64,000 nucleotides of DNA from a bacterium (GTDB taxonomy: Bacteria; Pseudomonadota; Gammaproteobacteria; Burkholderiales; Burkholderiaceae_C), in contig JAVBXK010000030.1 in NCBI GenBank assembly GCA_030824555.1, forward strand, positions 54,818-118,817, in the 5' to 3' direction. Shown here piece by piece: positions 16,471-26,307 of the stretch. Made by a program: the position numbers and the translations under genes. Numbering within the stretch: the first letter of the stretch is position 1; the number at the start of each line of letters is the position of its first letter. The notes below the pieces were generated by a model. It worked only from the letters and a program-made list of their open reading frames with translations, was not told where the DNA came from and did no database searches.

Positions 16471-17703
16471 TCAGGCGGTGCGTTGGGGTGGTTTGGGGGC
16501 ATCGCCAAAGCGTTGCACCAGCGTCCAGGCAATGGCGGCGATGCAGGCGCTCCAGAACCAGATGCCTTGCGTCAGCGGGAACACCGTGCCGTCCATGCGC
16601 CAGCCCAGCCAGCTGCCCACGCCAAACGCTGCCAGCATGGACATCAGCCCGCTGAGGGCCGAGGCCGCACCGGCCGCCTGCGGGAACGGTCCCACCGACC
16701 CGGCCTGGCCGCAAGGCTGGTGCACGCCATGCGCCAGCATGAACAGGCAAAACGGCCCCAGGATGGTCAGCGGGTGCACCACACCCAGCCACGGCAACGT
16801 GCCCAGCAGCGTGCCACCCGTCAGGGTGACCACGCCCGCCAGCGCCACCGTGCGCTTCACACCCACCCGCTGCAACAGCCTGCGGCAAATGAAGGTGCCC
16901 ATCAGGTAAAACACCGCCATGGTGAACATGACCCAGCCGTAGTTCACCCGGCTGACGTGCAGCACGTCGATGAACACGAACGACGACGCCCCCAAAAACG
17001 TGAACAGCCCGGCATAAGACACCGTGGCCAGCAGCGAGTAGGCCCAGAACGTGGGGTGGCTGAGGATGGTGCGCCACGTGCCCAGCAGCACGGCAGGTTG
17101 CAGCGCACGCGGGTTGGGTTGGGCGACGGTTTCTTCAAAGCGCCAGGCCAGCAGCAACAGGGTCAGCCCACCGAACACGGCGGGCACGCCCAGTGCTTCG
17201 CGCCAGCCCAGGTGGCTGGCCACCCAGCCGCCAACGGGGGCGCTGAAGGCGGCAATCACGCCCAGGCCGCTGAGTGCTTTGCTGAGCACGCGGGCACCCT
17301 GTTCGGGCTGGTACAGGTCGCGCACGATGGCGCGGCCCGCCATCACGGCGGCACCCATGGCCGCACCTTGCAGCAGCCGCCACACCACCAGCCCTTCCAT
17401 GTTGCCAGTCAGTGCCGAACCGCAGGCAGCCAGTGTGTACAGGGCCAGCCCGGTCAGCAAAATAGGGCGGCGGCCAAACCGGTCAGACAGCGGCCCCCAC
17501 ACCATTTGCGACAGTCCAAACGCCAGCAGCATGCCGGTGAGCGTGAGTTGCGCCAGCGACAGCGGCGCGCCAAACCCGCTGGTGATGGCGGGCAGCGCAG
17601 GCAGGTACAGGTCGGTGGTGATGGGCTGTATGCCCAGCAGCAGCGACAGCGTCAGCACGACGAAACCGGGTGCCATGGCGGTGCGGGTGGTGGGTGTGGT
17701 CAT
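16471..17703 (-). CDS. Bcr/CflA-family multidrug MFS transporter
   Basis: A 410-residue inner-membrane transporter with twelve hydrophobic segments. The DHA1 signature is present: PITTDLYLPALPAI in helix 1, GPLSDRFGRRPILLTGLALY (motif A) in the loop between helices 2 and 3, and a motif C-like GLGVIAAFSAPVGG in helix 5. Bcr/CflA members export drugs such as bicyclomycin or chloramphenicol, or sulfonamides and cysteine; the substrate here is open. ATG 17703 follows the mutL stop by one base, so translation is likely coupled and the gene is co-transcribed between mutL and miaA. Confidence 0.88.
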   Translation of the reverse strand: MTTPTTRTAMAPGFVVLTLSLLLGIQPITTDLYLPALPAITSGFGAPLSLAQLTLTGMLLAFGLSQMVWGPLSDRFGRRPILLTGLALYTLAACGSALTGNMEGLVVWRLLQGAAMGAAVMAGRAIVRDLYQPEQGARVLSKALSGLGVIAAFSAPVGGWVASHLGWREALGVPAVFGGLTLLLLAWRFEETVAQPNPRALQPAVLLGTWRTILSHPTFWAYSLLATVSYAGLFTFLGASSFVFIDVLHVSRVNYGWVMFTMAVFYLMGTFICRRLLQRVGVKRTVALAGVVTLTGGTLLGTLPWLGVVHPLTILGPFCLFMLAHGVHQPCGQAGSVGPFPQAAGAASALSGLMSMLAAFGVGSWLGWRMDGTVFPLTQGIWFWSACIAAIAWTLVQRFGDAPKPPQRTA

Positions 17704-17704
17704 T

Positions 17705-19930
17705 TCAGCGGCCCCGCAGGAACAGGGCATCCAGCTCTTTCATTGACAGCTGCCGCCAGGTGGGGCGGCCGTGGTTGCACTGGTCGCTGCGTTCGGTGGC
17801 CTCCATCTGGCGCAGCAGGCCGTTCATTTCTTCGATGGTGAGGCGGCGGTTGGCGCGCACCGCACCGTGGCAGGCCATGGTGGCCAGCAGCTCGTGCTGG
17901 GCGCGTTGCACCACGGTGGCGGCGTCGTGCTGGGCCAGTTCGGCCAGCACGCTGCGTGCCAGTTCGATGGCATTGGCCTGTGCCAGGCTGGCGGGCACGG
18001 CACGCACGGCCAGGGTGCGGGCCGAAAACGGGGTGATGTCCAGCCCCAGCTGCGCCAGCACGGTGGTGCACGCTTCGGCGGTGGCAATTTCTTCGGGCGT
18101 GGCCGCAAACGTCAGCGGCAACAGCAGGGGTTGCGAGGCGATGGCGGCTGTGGTGGGGGCCGTGCTGCCGGTGGCGACCGCGTCGGCGGGTGTGCCGTCA
18201 GCGGCGAGCGTGGGTGCTGTGGGCAGCTGGGCCTTCAGGCGCTCGTACACGATGCGTTCGTGCGCGGCGTGCATGTCCACCAGCACCAGGCCTTGCGCGT
18301 TTTCGGCCAGGATGTAAATGCCGTGCAGCTGCGCCAGCGCACGGCCCAGGGGCCAGACGGGTTCGGCTTCGTGGGGTGCGGCGGGGTGGTCAGCCGCAAT
18401 CGACCCGGCAGAGAAGGTAGTAGCCGCTGAGAGGGCCGAGACGGCAGAGTCTGCCGAGTCGTCAGTCCCCCAGGCCGACAGGGCAGGATGGGTTGTGGTG
18501 GTAGCCGCCCAGCCCGTTGCACCCGTGGTGGCCGGTGGCGGGGTACCCCCCTTCGCCCCGGTGGGCATGTGGCTTGCCTGCGCGGGCTGACTGGCAGCGG
18601 GTTGCCACAGCGCTTGCAGCTCTTGGGCTGTCAGTGGCCGTTGCCCGCTGTGCGGCAGACGATTTTCAAAATAAATAGCTGACTGTTGTTTATTTGAAAA
18701 TGATATAGGGTATTTTTGTTCGTAATTTTTGGTGCCGGGCTGCGTGTGGATTGGTGTGGCCGCTACAGACTGTCCCGTGCCCGTGCCCGTGCCCGTGCCC
18801 GTGCCCGTGCCCGTGCCCGTGCCCGTGCCGGGCGCAGCGGCGTCGGCCGAGCGGGGCCGGGCCAGCGCGCTTTCGACCGCGTGGCGCACGGCCTGGTGCA
18901 CGTCGCGGCTGTCGCGAAAGCGCACTTCTATTTTGGTGGGGTGCACGTTCACGTCGACGCGGGTGGGGTCCATCTCCAGGTACAGCGCGTACACCGGCTG
19001 GCGCTGGCCGTGCAGCACGTCTTCGTAGGCGCTGCGCGCAGCGTGGGTGATGACCTTGTCGCGCACAAAGCGCCCGTTCACGTAGGCAAACTGCTGGTCG
19101 GGGCGCGAGCGGGCGGCATCGGGCAAACCGGCGCGGCCCCACACGCGGATGCGGGGGCCGGTGGGGTTGTCTGCATCGTCTGGTGCGCCGGGCGCTGCCC
19201 AGCCGCTCAGGTGCATCATGCGGTCCACGGCCACGCTGTGGGCCACAAAGTCGGGTCCCAGCACATCGGCCAGGCGGCGGTCCAGCGCGGACATGTCGTG
19301 CCCTTGGGCGCGCCACTGCTCCACCAGCTTGCCTTCGTGCCAGATGGCAAAGCCCACGTCGGGGCGCACCAGCGCGTGGCGGCGCACGGCTTCCACACAG
19401 TGGGACAGCTCGGTGGCATCGGTTTTCAAAAACTTGCGGCGGGCGGGGGTGGCGTAAAACAGTTCGCGCACTTCAATGGAGGTGCCTTGTGTACGGGCTG
19501 CGGGCCTGATTTCGCCACTGTGCCCGTGCAGCAGCCAGCCGTGTTCGTCAGCGGTGTCAATCTGGCGCGACAGCACTGACACGTCGGCAATGGAGTGGAT
19601 GGCTGCCAGCGCTTCGCCCCTGAAACCCATGGTGCCCACGGCTTCCAGCTCGGTCAGGCTGTTGATTTTGCTGGTGGCGTGTCGCTTGAGGGCCAGCGGC
19701 AGCTCGGCGTGGGCGATGCCGCAGCCGTCGTCTTCCACGGCAATCAGCCGCACGCCGCCGGCCAGCAGGCGCACGGTGATGGCGGTGGCACCGGCGTCCA
19801 GCGCGTTGTCCACCAGCTCGCGCACGACGGATGCGGGGCGTTCTACCACCTCGCCCGCCGCTATCTGGCTGATCAGGTCGTCGGGCAGTTCCAGGATGGG
19901 GCGGCGGGGTTGGGTGGCGGCAGATTTCAC
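17705..19930 (-). CDS. mutL: DNA mismatch repair protein, endonuclease-type
   Basis: A 741-residue MutL. The N-terminal GHKL ATPase (about 1-330) has VRELVDNALDAGA, DDGCGI, GFRGEAL and FVRDKVITHA. The C-terminal domain carries DMHAAHERIVYE, matching the DQHA(X)2E(X)4E endonuclease motif with Q replaced by M, plus ACHGAVRA and CNHGRPTW. It is therefore a nicking MutL of the kind used without MutH. The linker holds a run of Gly-Thr dipeptides from nine perfect CCCGTG hexamers, and an AT-rich block coding for an Asn/Gln/Ser/Tyr-rich stretch. Start choice is uncertain: GTG 19930 fits the usual short N-terminus, while ATG 19972 would overlap the divergent DedA start codon. Confidence 0.93.
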   Translation of the reverse strand: MKSAATQPRRPILELPDDLISQIAAGEVVERPASVVRELVDNALDAGATAITVRLLAGGVRLIAVEDDGCGIAHAELPLALKRHATSKINSLTELEAVGTMGFRGEALAAIHSIADVSVLSRQIDTADEHGWLLHGHSGEIRPAARTQGTSIEVRELFYATPARRKFLKTDATELSHCVEAVRRHALVRPDVGFAIWHEGKLVEQWRAQGHDMSALDRRLADVLGPDFVAHSVAVDRMMHLSGWAAPGAPDDADNPTGPRIRVWGRAGLPDAARSRPDQQFAYVNGRFVRDKVITHAARSAYEDVLHGQRQPVYALYLEMDPTRVDVNVHPTKIEVRFRDSRDVHQAVRHAVESALARPRSADAAAPGTGTGTGTGTGTGTGTGTGQSVAATPIHTQPGTKNYEQKYPISFSNKQQSAIYFENRLPHSGQRPLTAQELQALWQPAASQPAQASHMPTGAKGGTPPPATTGATGWAATTTTHPALSAWGTDDSADSAVSALSAATTFSAGSIAADHPAAPHEAEPVWPLGRALAQLHGIYILAENAQGLVLVDMHAAHERIVYERLKAQLPTAPTLAADGTPADAVATGSTAPTTAAIASQPLLLPLTFAATPEEIATAEACTTVLAQLGLDITPFSARTLAVRAVPASLAQANAIELARSVLAELAQHDAATVVQRAQHELLATMACHGAVRANRRLTIEEMNGLLRQMEATERSDQCNHGRPTWRQLSMKELDALFLRGR
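18661..18704. repeat. AT-rich inverted repeat inside mutL linker
   Basis: ATTTTCAAAATAAA and TTTATTTGAAAAT form arms that pair with one bulged base around a short loop containing TAGCTGACTG. It is far more AT-rich than its surroundings and stays in frame, encoding the SFSNKQQSAIYFENR part of the linker. Confidence 0.55.
18774..18827 (+). repeat. Hexanucleotide tandem repeat (CCCGTG)9 inside mutL
   Basis: Nine uninterrupted copies of CCCGTG encode Gly-Thr dipeptides (as GGCACG) in the MutL interdomain linker. Slippage by whole units keeps the reading frame and would only change linker length, so it could be polymorphic between strains. Confidence 0.9.
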
Positions 19931-19970
19931 CGGGCCGATTCTACGGACGCACCCCCCGATAATCGCCCGC

Positions 19971-20624
19971 ATGGAAGCCATTGCCTTTTTGATTGATTTC
20001 GTCCTGCACGTTGACCAGCACCTGGAGGCCTTCGTGCAAACCTACGGCATGTGGGTGTACGCGTTGCTGTTCGTCATCATCTTCGTTGAAACCGGGCTGG
20101 TGGTCATGCCATTTTTGCCGGGCGATTCGCTGCTGTTCATCGTGGGTGCGCTGGCCGGTGCCGGGCTGCTTGACCTGCCCGCCGTCATGGCCTTGCTGCT
20201 GGCGGCCGCCATATTGGGTGACCAGACCAACTACACCATCGGGCGTTTCTTTGGCCCCAAGGTGTTCCAGTGGGAAAACTCGCGTTTTTTCAACCGGCAT
20301 GCGTTCGATCAGGCCCATGCGTTTTACGAGCGCTACGGCGGCATCACCATCGTGATTGCGCGGTTCATGCCTTTCATCCGCACCTTTGCGCCGTTCGTGG
20401 CGGGTGTCGCCGACATGACACGGCGCAAATTTGTGCTTTTCAATGTGCTGGGCGCCACGCTGTGGGTGGTGGGCCTGTGCATGGCAGGCTATCTGTTTGG
20501 CAATCTGCCCTGGGTGCAGGCGAACTTGAGCAAGATCATCTGGGCCATGATCTTCATTCCCGGCCTCATTGCGCTGGCGGGTGCGTGGCAGTCGCGCCAC
20601 CGCGCTGCCGATGCGAAGGCTTGA
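19971..20624 (+). CDS. DedA/SNARE-associated (VTT) family membrane protein
   Basis: A 217-residue polytopic inner-membrane protein. Conserved DedA features are FVETGLVVMPFLPGDSLLF (residues 39-57), GDQTNYTIGRFFG, FYERYGGITIVIARFMPFIR with its conserved basic residues, and TFAPFVAGVADMTRRKF. DedA proteins act as flippases for undecaprenyl phosphate or phosphatidylethanolamine-type lipids and support membrane homeostasis. The ATG lies almost back-to-back with mutL, so the two promoters must overlap the neighbouring coding starts. It appears to be a single-gene unit. Confidence 0.9.
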   Translation: MEAIAFLIDFVLHVDQHLEAFVQTYGMWVYALLFVIIFVETGLVVMPFLPGDSLLFIVGALAGAGLLDLPAVMALLLAAAILGDQTNYTIGRFFGPKVFQWENSRFFNRHAFDQAHAFYERYGGITIVIARFMPFIRTFAPFVAGVADMTRRKFVLFNVLGATLWVVGLCMAGYLFGNLPWVQANLSKIIWAMIFIPGLIALAGAWQSRHRAADAKA

Positions 20625-20715
20625 GCATGGGTAAACCCTTGATTAAAGTTTCTTTCCCCAGGCTGACAGGGCACTGGCCCCCTATAAACTGGCGCTTTGA
20701 TACTTTCTGCACTGC

Positions 20716-23550
20716 ATGCTGTTGACCGCCACTGAAAAGAACCTGCCACGGCTGCACCTGATCGGCTCCGTGATGGTGTTGCTTGTCGTGACGCTGTCAT
20801 TGGCAGCCTTCTTTTCATGGCAAAGCCTGCGCGAGCAGACCGCAGCGTTCGAGCGCATCGAACAGGCCATCAACACCCAGCAGCAAACCCGCCTGACGGC
20901 TGAAATGACGTCGGCCATGGGGTACCTGGAGTTCACCCGGTCGCGCACCGAAACGCTGTTGCGCCAAAGCATGGTCGAGCAGGTGGACAGTGCCATGCAA
21001 ATGGTCGAGGCGCTGTACGCCCGCGAAGTGGGCAAACGGCCGCCTGCCGAGGTGCAAAAGCTGATCATCGAGGCGCTGCGACCCATGCGCTTCTATTCGG
21101 GTCGTGGGTACTACTTTGTCGACGACATGGACGGCAAGTTCATTCTGTTGCCCACCGCCCCGCGTTTCGAGGGCAAAAACGGCATCGAGAACCGCGACGA
21201 CACCGGCCACTACATCATGAAGGGCCTGATCGAAGCAGCCCGCCAACCGCAAGGCGAGGGGTTTTCGCGCTACCGCTGGTACCGGCCCGATCGCCCCAAG
21301 GAAATGGCCGACAAACTGGCCTATGTGCGCCATTTCGCGCCCTATGACTGGTTGATAGGCACAGGCGACTACACCTACGAATGGGAAGAGCAGCAGAAGA
21401 AAGAGGCGATAGCCCGCCTGAGGGCTTTCCGTTTTGGCGAGAGCGGGCAAATCGGGCTGCTGGATCGTGAAGGACGCTCGCTGCTCAGCCCGACCAATTC
21501 CGCGCTGGAGGGCAAGTCGTTGGTCGATATGCCGGAGCGGGAGCGCACGGTGCTTTCCCGCATGCAGGTATTGGCCAACGAGGGCGGCGGCTTCATTGGC
21601 TACGACTGGGTCCACCCCAGAACTGGCCAGCTTGCGCGCAAAACGGCGTTGCTGCGCACGTATGAGCCCTGGGGTTGGGTGCTGGTGACCACCATGTTTG
21701 ACGACGATTTGCACGGCACGCTGTCCGAGCAGCGGCGTTTGCAGGAAGAAGGCGGGGCCCAGCGCAACCTGCAGCTGGCGCTGGCGCTGGCGGGTGCGTT
21801 GGCGTTGGGGTTGCTGAGTTCATGGGTGTTCTCGCGTTGGTTGCAGGGGGTGTTGGCCGCTTACCAGGCAGAACGGGCGCGCACCGAAGCCGATTTGCGC
21901 ATTGCCGCCATCGCGTTCGATGCCCAGGAGGGCATGGTGGTGACCGACACCAACAGCAGCATCCTGCGTGTGAATCAGGCGTTTACACGCATCACGGGCT
22001 ATGCAGCCGAAGAGGTCATCGGCAAGACCCCATCGGTGCTGGCATCGGGGCGGCACGACAAGGCGTTTTATGCCGCCATGCACGAGAGCTTGCAGACCAC
22101 GGGCAGCTGGGCGGGTGAGATCTGGAACCGACGCAAGAGCGGCGACGTGTTCCCCGAGTGGTTGACCATCAGTGCGGTGAAAACAGCCACAGGTGCCGTC
22201 AGTCACTATGTCAGCACACTGACCGACATCACCCAGCGCAAGGCGGCGGAAGACGAAATTCGCCACCTGGCGTTTTTCGATCCGCTCACATTGCTGCCCA
22301 ACCGCCGTCTGTTGATGGACCGGTTGCAGCAGGCGCTGGTCACTTGCCAGCGCAACGGGCGCGAGGGTGCGCTGATGTTCATCGACCTGGACAACTTCAA
22401 GCTGGTCAACGACACGCTGGGGCACGACAAGGGCGACCAGTTGTTGCGGGAGGTGGCCCGTCGTCTGACAGCATCGGTGCGCGAAGGCGACACCGTGGCG
22501 CGACTGGGGGGCGACGAGTTCGTGATCATGTTGGAAGAGCTCAGCCAGCGTCCGGAAGAGGCTGGCGCGCAGTGCCGCGTCATCGGTGAAAAAATTCTGC
22601 AAGAGTTGGCCATGCCCCATCACCTGGCAGGGCAGGATGTAGACAGTTCTTGCAGCATCGGCATTGCCCTGTTCACCGATCACCACACCAGTGCCGACGA
22701 CCTGATGAAGCATGCCGACCTGGCCATGTACCAGGCCAAGGGGGCCGGACGCAACGCTTTGCGGTTCTTCGACCCCAATATGCAGGCGTCGATCATGGCG
22801 CGCATGGCCATTGAAAAAGACCTGCGCCATGCCGTCCGCGAAGGGCAGTTGCTGCTGTATTTTCAGCCGCAGTATCACTTGGATGGTCACATGACAGGGG
22901 CCGAGGCACTGTTGCGTTGGCAGCACCCGCAGCGAGGCATGGTGCCCCCGGCCGAGTTCATTCCGCTGGCGGAAGACACCGGGTTGATCCTGCCGATTGG
23001 GCAGTGGGTGCTTGAAACCGCGTGCCAGCAACTCACCATATGGGCCGGTCAACCGGCCACCGCAGCGTTGACGCTGGCGGTGAATGTCAGCGGGCGTCAG
23101 CTGCGTCAGCCCGATTTTGTCGAGCAGGTGCTGGACACGTTGCACCGCACCGCAGCCCCGGCCAGTCGCCTGAAGTTGGAGTTGACGGAAAGCCTGTTGC
23201 TCGAAAACAAAGAAGACACCATCCACAAAATGACGGCACTGAAAGGCCATGGGGTGGGTTTTTCGCTGGACGACTTCGGCACCGGTTACTCGTCTTTGGC
23301 CTACCTGAAACGCTTGCCACTTGACCAGCTGAAGATCGACCAGTCTTTCGTGAAAGACGTGACGGATGACCCGAAAGATGCTGCCATCGTGCGCACCGTG
23401 GTCGCGCTGGCCGAGAGTCTGCAGCTGAACGTGATTGCTGAAGGTGTAGAAACCACCGCCCAGCGCGACAGCCTGGCCAGCCATGGCTGCCTGCACTACC
23501 AAGGGTATCTGTATGGTCGTCCGGGATTGGCTGTCGATTTGCCCTTGTGA
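20716..23550 (+). CDS. Membrane-bound Cache-PAS-GGDEF-EAL protein (c-di-GMP synthesis/degradation)
   Basis: A 944-residue signalling protein. A membrane helix (12-34) precedes a large periplasmic region (35-350) with Cache-type features (MRFYSGRGYYFVDDMDGKFI; YDWLIGTGDYTYEWEE), followed by a second helix (about 352-372). Then come a PAS domain (about 395-510; RVNQAFTRITGYAAEEVIGK), GGDEF (about 520-690) and EAL (about 700-935). GGDEF is intact near residue 598 and preceded by a REGD inhibitory site. EAL residues are intact: E730 in AEALLRW, ELTESLL, DDFGTGYSSL, KIDQSF and AEGVET. Both activities are therefore possible. No Shine-Dalgarno is obvious before ATG 20716. It is followed by a second, related GGDEF-EAL gene in the same orientation. 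Confidence 0.92.
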   Translation: MLLTATEKNLPRLHLIGSVMVLLVVTLSLAAFFSWQSLREQTAAFERIEQAINTQQQTRLTAEMTSAMGYLEFTRSRTETLLRQSMVEQVDSAMQMVEALYAREVGKRPPAEVQKLIIEALRPMRFYSGRGYYFVDDMDGKFILLPTAPRFEGKNGIENRDDTGHYIMKGLIEAARQPQGEGFSRYRWYRPDRPKEMADKLAYVRHFAPYDWLIGTGDYTYEWEEQQKKEAIARLRAFRFGESGQIGLLDREGRSLLSPTNSALEGKSLVDMPERERTVLSRMQVLANEGGGFIGYDWVHPRTGQLARKTALLRTYEPWGWVLVTTMFDDDLHGTLSEQRRLQEEGGAQRNLQLALALAGALALGLLSSWVFSRWLQGVLAAYQAERARTEADLRIAAIAFDAQEGMVVTDTNSSILRVNQAFTRITGYAAEEVIGKTPSVLASGRHDKAFYAAMHESLQTTGSWAGEIWNRRKSGDVFPEWLTISAVKTATGAVSHYVSTLTDITQRKAAEDEIRHLAFFDPLTLLPNRRLLMDRLQQALVTCQRNGREGALMFIDLDNFKLVNDTLGHDKGDQLLREVARRLTASVREGDTVARLGGDEFVIMLEELSQRPEEAGAQCRVIGEKILQELAMPHHLAGQDVDSSCSIGIALFTDHHTSADDLMKHADLAMYQAKGAGRNALRFFDPNMQASIMARMAIEKDLRHAVREGQLLLYFQPQYHLDGHMTGAEALLRWQHPQRGMVPPAEFIPLAEDTGLILPIGQWVLETACQQLTIWAGQPATAALTLAVNVSGRQLRQPDFVEQVLDTLHRTAAPASRLKLELTESLLLENKEDTIHKMTALKGHGVGFSLDDFGTGYSSLAYLKRLPLDQLKIDQSFVKDVTDDPKDAAIVRTVVALAESLQLNVIAEGVETTAQRDSLASHGCLHYQGYLYGRPGLAVDLPL

Positions 23551-23652
23551 ACAGGGCATTTGACGCAAGTGAGGCAAGCCTTTCACTGGGCTTCAGCATT
23601 GCGCGGCCCGCATACCTGACCGGTCACAGACAATGGCTAAACTTGTTTGATC

Positions 23653-26307
23653 ATGTCTGTTCCTCCACCGCCTGACTCTCCTGTCCCGCTTTCGTCGGCC
23701 GACGGATCGGTGTCGCTGCGGCAAGCCATTTTTGTGCGCATGGCGGTGTTGGTGGTGAGCGTGCTGGCCGTCACTGCATGGGCCTTGGTGGTGCTGGGCT
23801 TGCGCCCCATGGTGGACAACGCCGCCCGTGCCGAGTTCGCTGCCACGTCCGCACGCGTGACGGCACCACTGGATACCCTGGAAGCCACAACCTCGCGTTT
23901 GCTGGTGGCCGGGCAGACATGGTGGGCAAGCCAGCCGCCTGCGGTGGATGACCATGCAACGTTCAATGCCTTTTTCATGCCATTGCTGGGTGCAGACCCG
24001 TTTGCCACCTCGGTCGTGGCTGGCACCGAGCAGGGCCAAGGTTGGCTGTTGCTTGAGTTGCCTGAGGGGCGTTGGCGCAACCGCTTGACTGACATCGAAC
24101 GCTGGGGTCGCACACAACACATGCTTGCCTATGAACCTGGCCTGCCTGCCGTGCCCAGCACGCAGGAACAAGACTACGATGCCCGCTCTCGCCCCTGGTA
24201 CAAGGTGGGTGCAGCATTGGGCAAGGCAACGGGTATCGGTTGGACCAGCCCGTACCGGTTTCTCAGTACCGGCGATCCTGGCATCACCGCGACCATTCAA
24301 TTGACACGCCCTGACGGGGGTTTGCTGGGCGTATTGGGCGTGGACCTGAAGCTCAGCGACCTGTCCGCCGTGACGTCCTCCGCGAAGGTTGGCCAGCACG
24401 GCATGGCCCTGGTGTTGACCGAGGACAACCGGCTTTTGGCACTGCCCCGTGCACCTGACGGTACCGATGCGGCGACCTGGGCTTCCCACGTCATGCAGCC
24501 GGTGGAAGCCTTGGGTCAACCCGCAGTGACGGCAGCGGTCAAACATTGGGTGGATGGCGGTCGACAGCCCCTGGCGGTGGCGTCGGTGGACAGTGGCAAC
24601 GTCCGTTGGCTGGTCAGTGCAACCCCTTATCACCTGGGTGCGCAGCGTTGGTGGGTGGTGGCGCTGGCACCGGCAGCCGACTTTGCCATTGACTGGGTGC
24701 CCATCGCGGCATGGGGCCTGGCTTTGCTGGCGCTGCTGATGTTGCCCGTCGGCTGGTTGGCCCGAGACCAGGCCAAACGCATCGTTCGTCCGCTTGAAGC
24801 ACTGGTTGCCGACAGCCAGCGTTTCGGGCGCTTGCAGTTTGACCAACCCACGGTCGTGCCGCCGACGAATGTGGTTGAGGTGCAGCAACTCGCCCTGGCG
24901 CACGAGCAGGCACGCCTGCTGCTGCTGAACCACCAGCAAGTGCTGGACGAAAAAATACATGCACTGGAGCATGCGCAGACCGAGATCCACAAACTCGCGT
25001 TTTTCGACCCATTGACGCAATTGCCCAACCGGCGTTTGTTCGTGGACAGGCTCAAGCAGGCACTGAGCCGTTCGGAGCGAGGCGGGCAGGTCGGTGCGCT
25101 GCTGTTCATCGACCTGGATAACTTCAAAACACTGAACGACACCCTGGGCCATGCGGCCGGTGACAGCCTGCTGCAATTGGTGGCCAAGCGTTTGCTGGGG
25201 TGTGTGCGCCAGTCGGACACGGTGTCGCGCTTCGGTGGCGACGAGTTTCTGGTCATGCTTGAAGACCTGGCCCCCAACGAGCTGGACCAGATGGATGCCG
25301 CTCGAAAAGAGGCCCGGCAGGTCGCCCATAAGGTGCTGGCCGAGCTGGGGCAGCCTGCCCACATGCTGGGGGCTGAATACGTCAACACGCCCAGTATCGG
25401 CGTGGTGCTGTTCCAGGGCCGCGAAAATGCTGACGACCTGCTGAAGTGGGCCGACATGGCCATGTACCAGGCCAAGGCCAGCGGTCGCAATGCGTTGCGG
25501 TTTTTCGACCCCGATTTCCAGAACCAAGCCGAAAACCGGGTGCAGATCGAGGGTGAGCTGCGCAAAGCCCTGCGTGGCGACAGTTTCCAGATGTGGCTGC
25601 AGCCACAGTTTGACCGCAGCCGCAACGTGGTAGGCGCCGAGGCGCTGCTGCGCTGGCCACATGCCACGCGGGGCTGGATCAGCCCGGCCGATTTCATACC
25701 GGTGGCCGAGTCGTCGGGCTTGATCGTGGTGCTGGGTCAGTGGGTGCTGGAGCAGGCCTGCAAGCAACTGGCACTGTGGGCACAGTCACCCCAGACGGCG
25801 GGATGGACGCTGTCGGTCAACGTCAGCGCACGCCAGTTCCGTCACCCCGATTTCGTGACGCAGACCTTTGCCATGCTGGCTCGCCATGGTGCCCCGGCAG
25901 AGCGGTTGCGCCTGGAGCTGACCGAAAGCATGTTGTTCGACGACGTGCTGCAAACCATCGAGCGCATGGCCACGTTGCGTGCACGCGGTGTGGGGTTTTC
26001 GCTGGACGATTTCGGCACAGGTTATTCGTCGCTGTCGTACCTGAAGCAGTTGCCATTTGCCGAGTTGAAAATCGACCAGTCGTTTGTGCGTGACATGGTT
26101 ACCGACCCCAGCGATGCTGTGTTGACCCGCACCATGATCGCCCTGGCGCATGCGCTCGGTCTGGGTGTGCTGGCCGAAGGTGTGGAAACGGAAGAGCAGT
26201 TTGCCGCGCTGAGCACAGACGGCTGCGACCTCTTTCAGGGCTACCTGCTGGGGCGCCCTCTGGACACCGCCAAGTTCGAGGCTGTCTGGGCTACTCTTCG
26301 CTCTTGA
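23653..26307 (+). CDS. Membrane-bound dCache-GGDEF-EAL protein
   Basis: An 884-residue protein. A membrane helix (about 24-46) and a periplasmic double-Cache region (about 50-345; DARSRPWYKVGAALGKATGI is the typical dCache signature, then DLSAVTSS and HGMALVLTEDNRLLALP) lead to a second helix (about 350-372) and a HAMP-like segment. GGDEF follows near residue 528 (FGGDEF, with RQSD inhibitory site) and EAL at E663 (AEALLRW), with ELTESML, DDFGTGYSSL, KIDQSF and AEGVET. Both catalytic centres look intact. The ATG at 23653 is preferred; a TTG two codons earlier is possible. The last 17 bp overlap tail-to-tail with the YcgR-like gene. It is similar to but not a recent copy of the gene upstream, because the sensor parts differ. 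Confidence 0.92.
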   Translation: MSVPPPPDSPVPLSSADGSVSLRQAIFVRMAVLVVSVLAVTAWALVVLGLRPMVDNAARAEFAATSARVTAPLDTLEATTSRLLVAGQTWWASQPPAVDDHATFNAFFMPLLGADPFATSVVAGTEQGQGWLLLELPEGRWRNRLTDIERWGRTQHMLAYEPGLPAVPSTQEQDYDARSRPWYKVGAALGKATGIGWTSPYRFLSTGDPGITATIQLTRPDGGLLGVLGVDLKLSDLSAVTSSAKVGQHGMALVLTEDNRLLALPRAPDGTDAATWASHVMQPVEALGQPAVTAAVKHWVDGGRQPLAVASVDSGNVRWLVSATPYHLGAQRWWVVALAPAADFAIDWVPIAAWGLALLALLMLPVGWLARDQAKRIVRPLEALVADSQRFGRLQFDQPTVVPPTNVVEVQQLALAHEQARLLLLNHQQVLDEKIHALEHAQTEIHKLAFFDPLTQLPNRRLFVDRLKQALSRSERGGQVGALLFIDLDNFKTLNDTLGHAAGDSLLQLVAKRLLGCVRQSDTVSRFGGDEFLVMLEDLAPNELDQMDAARKEARQVAHKVLAELGQPAHMLGAEYVNTPSIGVVLFQGRENADDLLKWADMAMYQAKASGRNALRFFDPDFQNQAENRVQIEGELRKALRGDSFQMWLQPQFDRSRNVVGAEALLRWPHATRGWISPADFIPVAESSGLIVVLGQWVLEQACKQLALWAQSPQTAGWTLSVNVSARQFRHPDFVTQTFAMLARHGAPAERLRLELTESMLFDDVLQTIERMATLRARGVGFSLDDFGTGYSSLSYLKQLPFAELKIDQSFVRDMVTDPSDAVLTRTMIALAHALGLGVLAEGVETEEQFAALSTDGCDLFQGYLLGRPLDTAKFEAVWATLRS

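Noticed and set aside
18774..18827. CRISPR-like or minisatellite regulatory array
   Set aside because: The unit is only six bases, with no spacers, and is in frame inside mutL; it is a coding hexanucleotide tract.
20716..26307. The two GGDEF-EAL genes as a recent tandem duplication
   Set aside because: Their enzymatic halves are similar, as are all such proteins, but the sensor halves differ completely (single Cache plus PAS against double Cache), so they are not recent copies.
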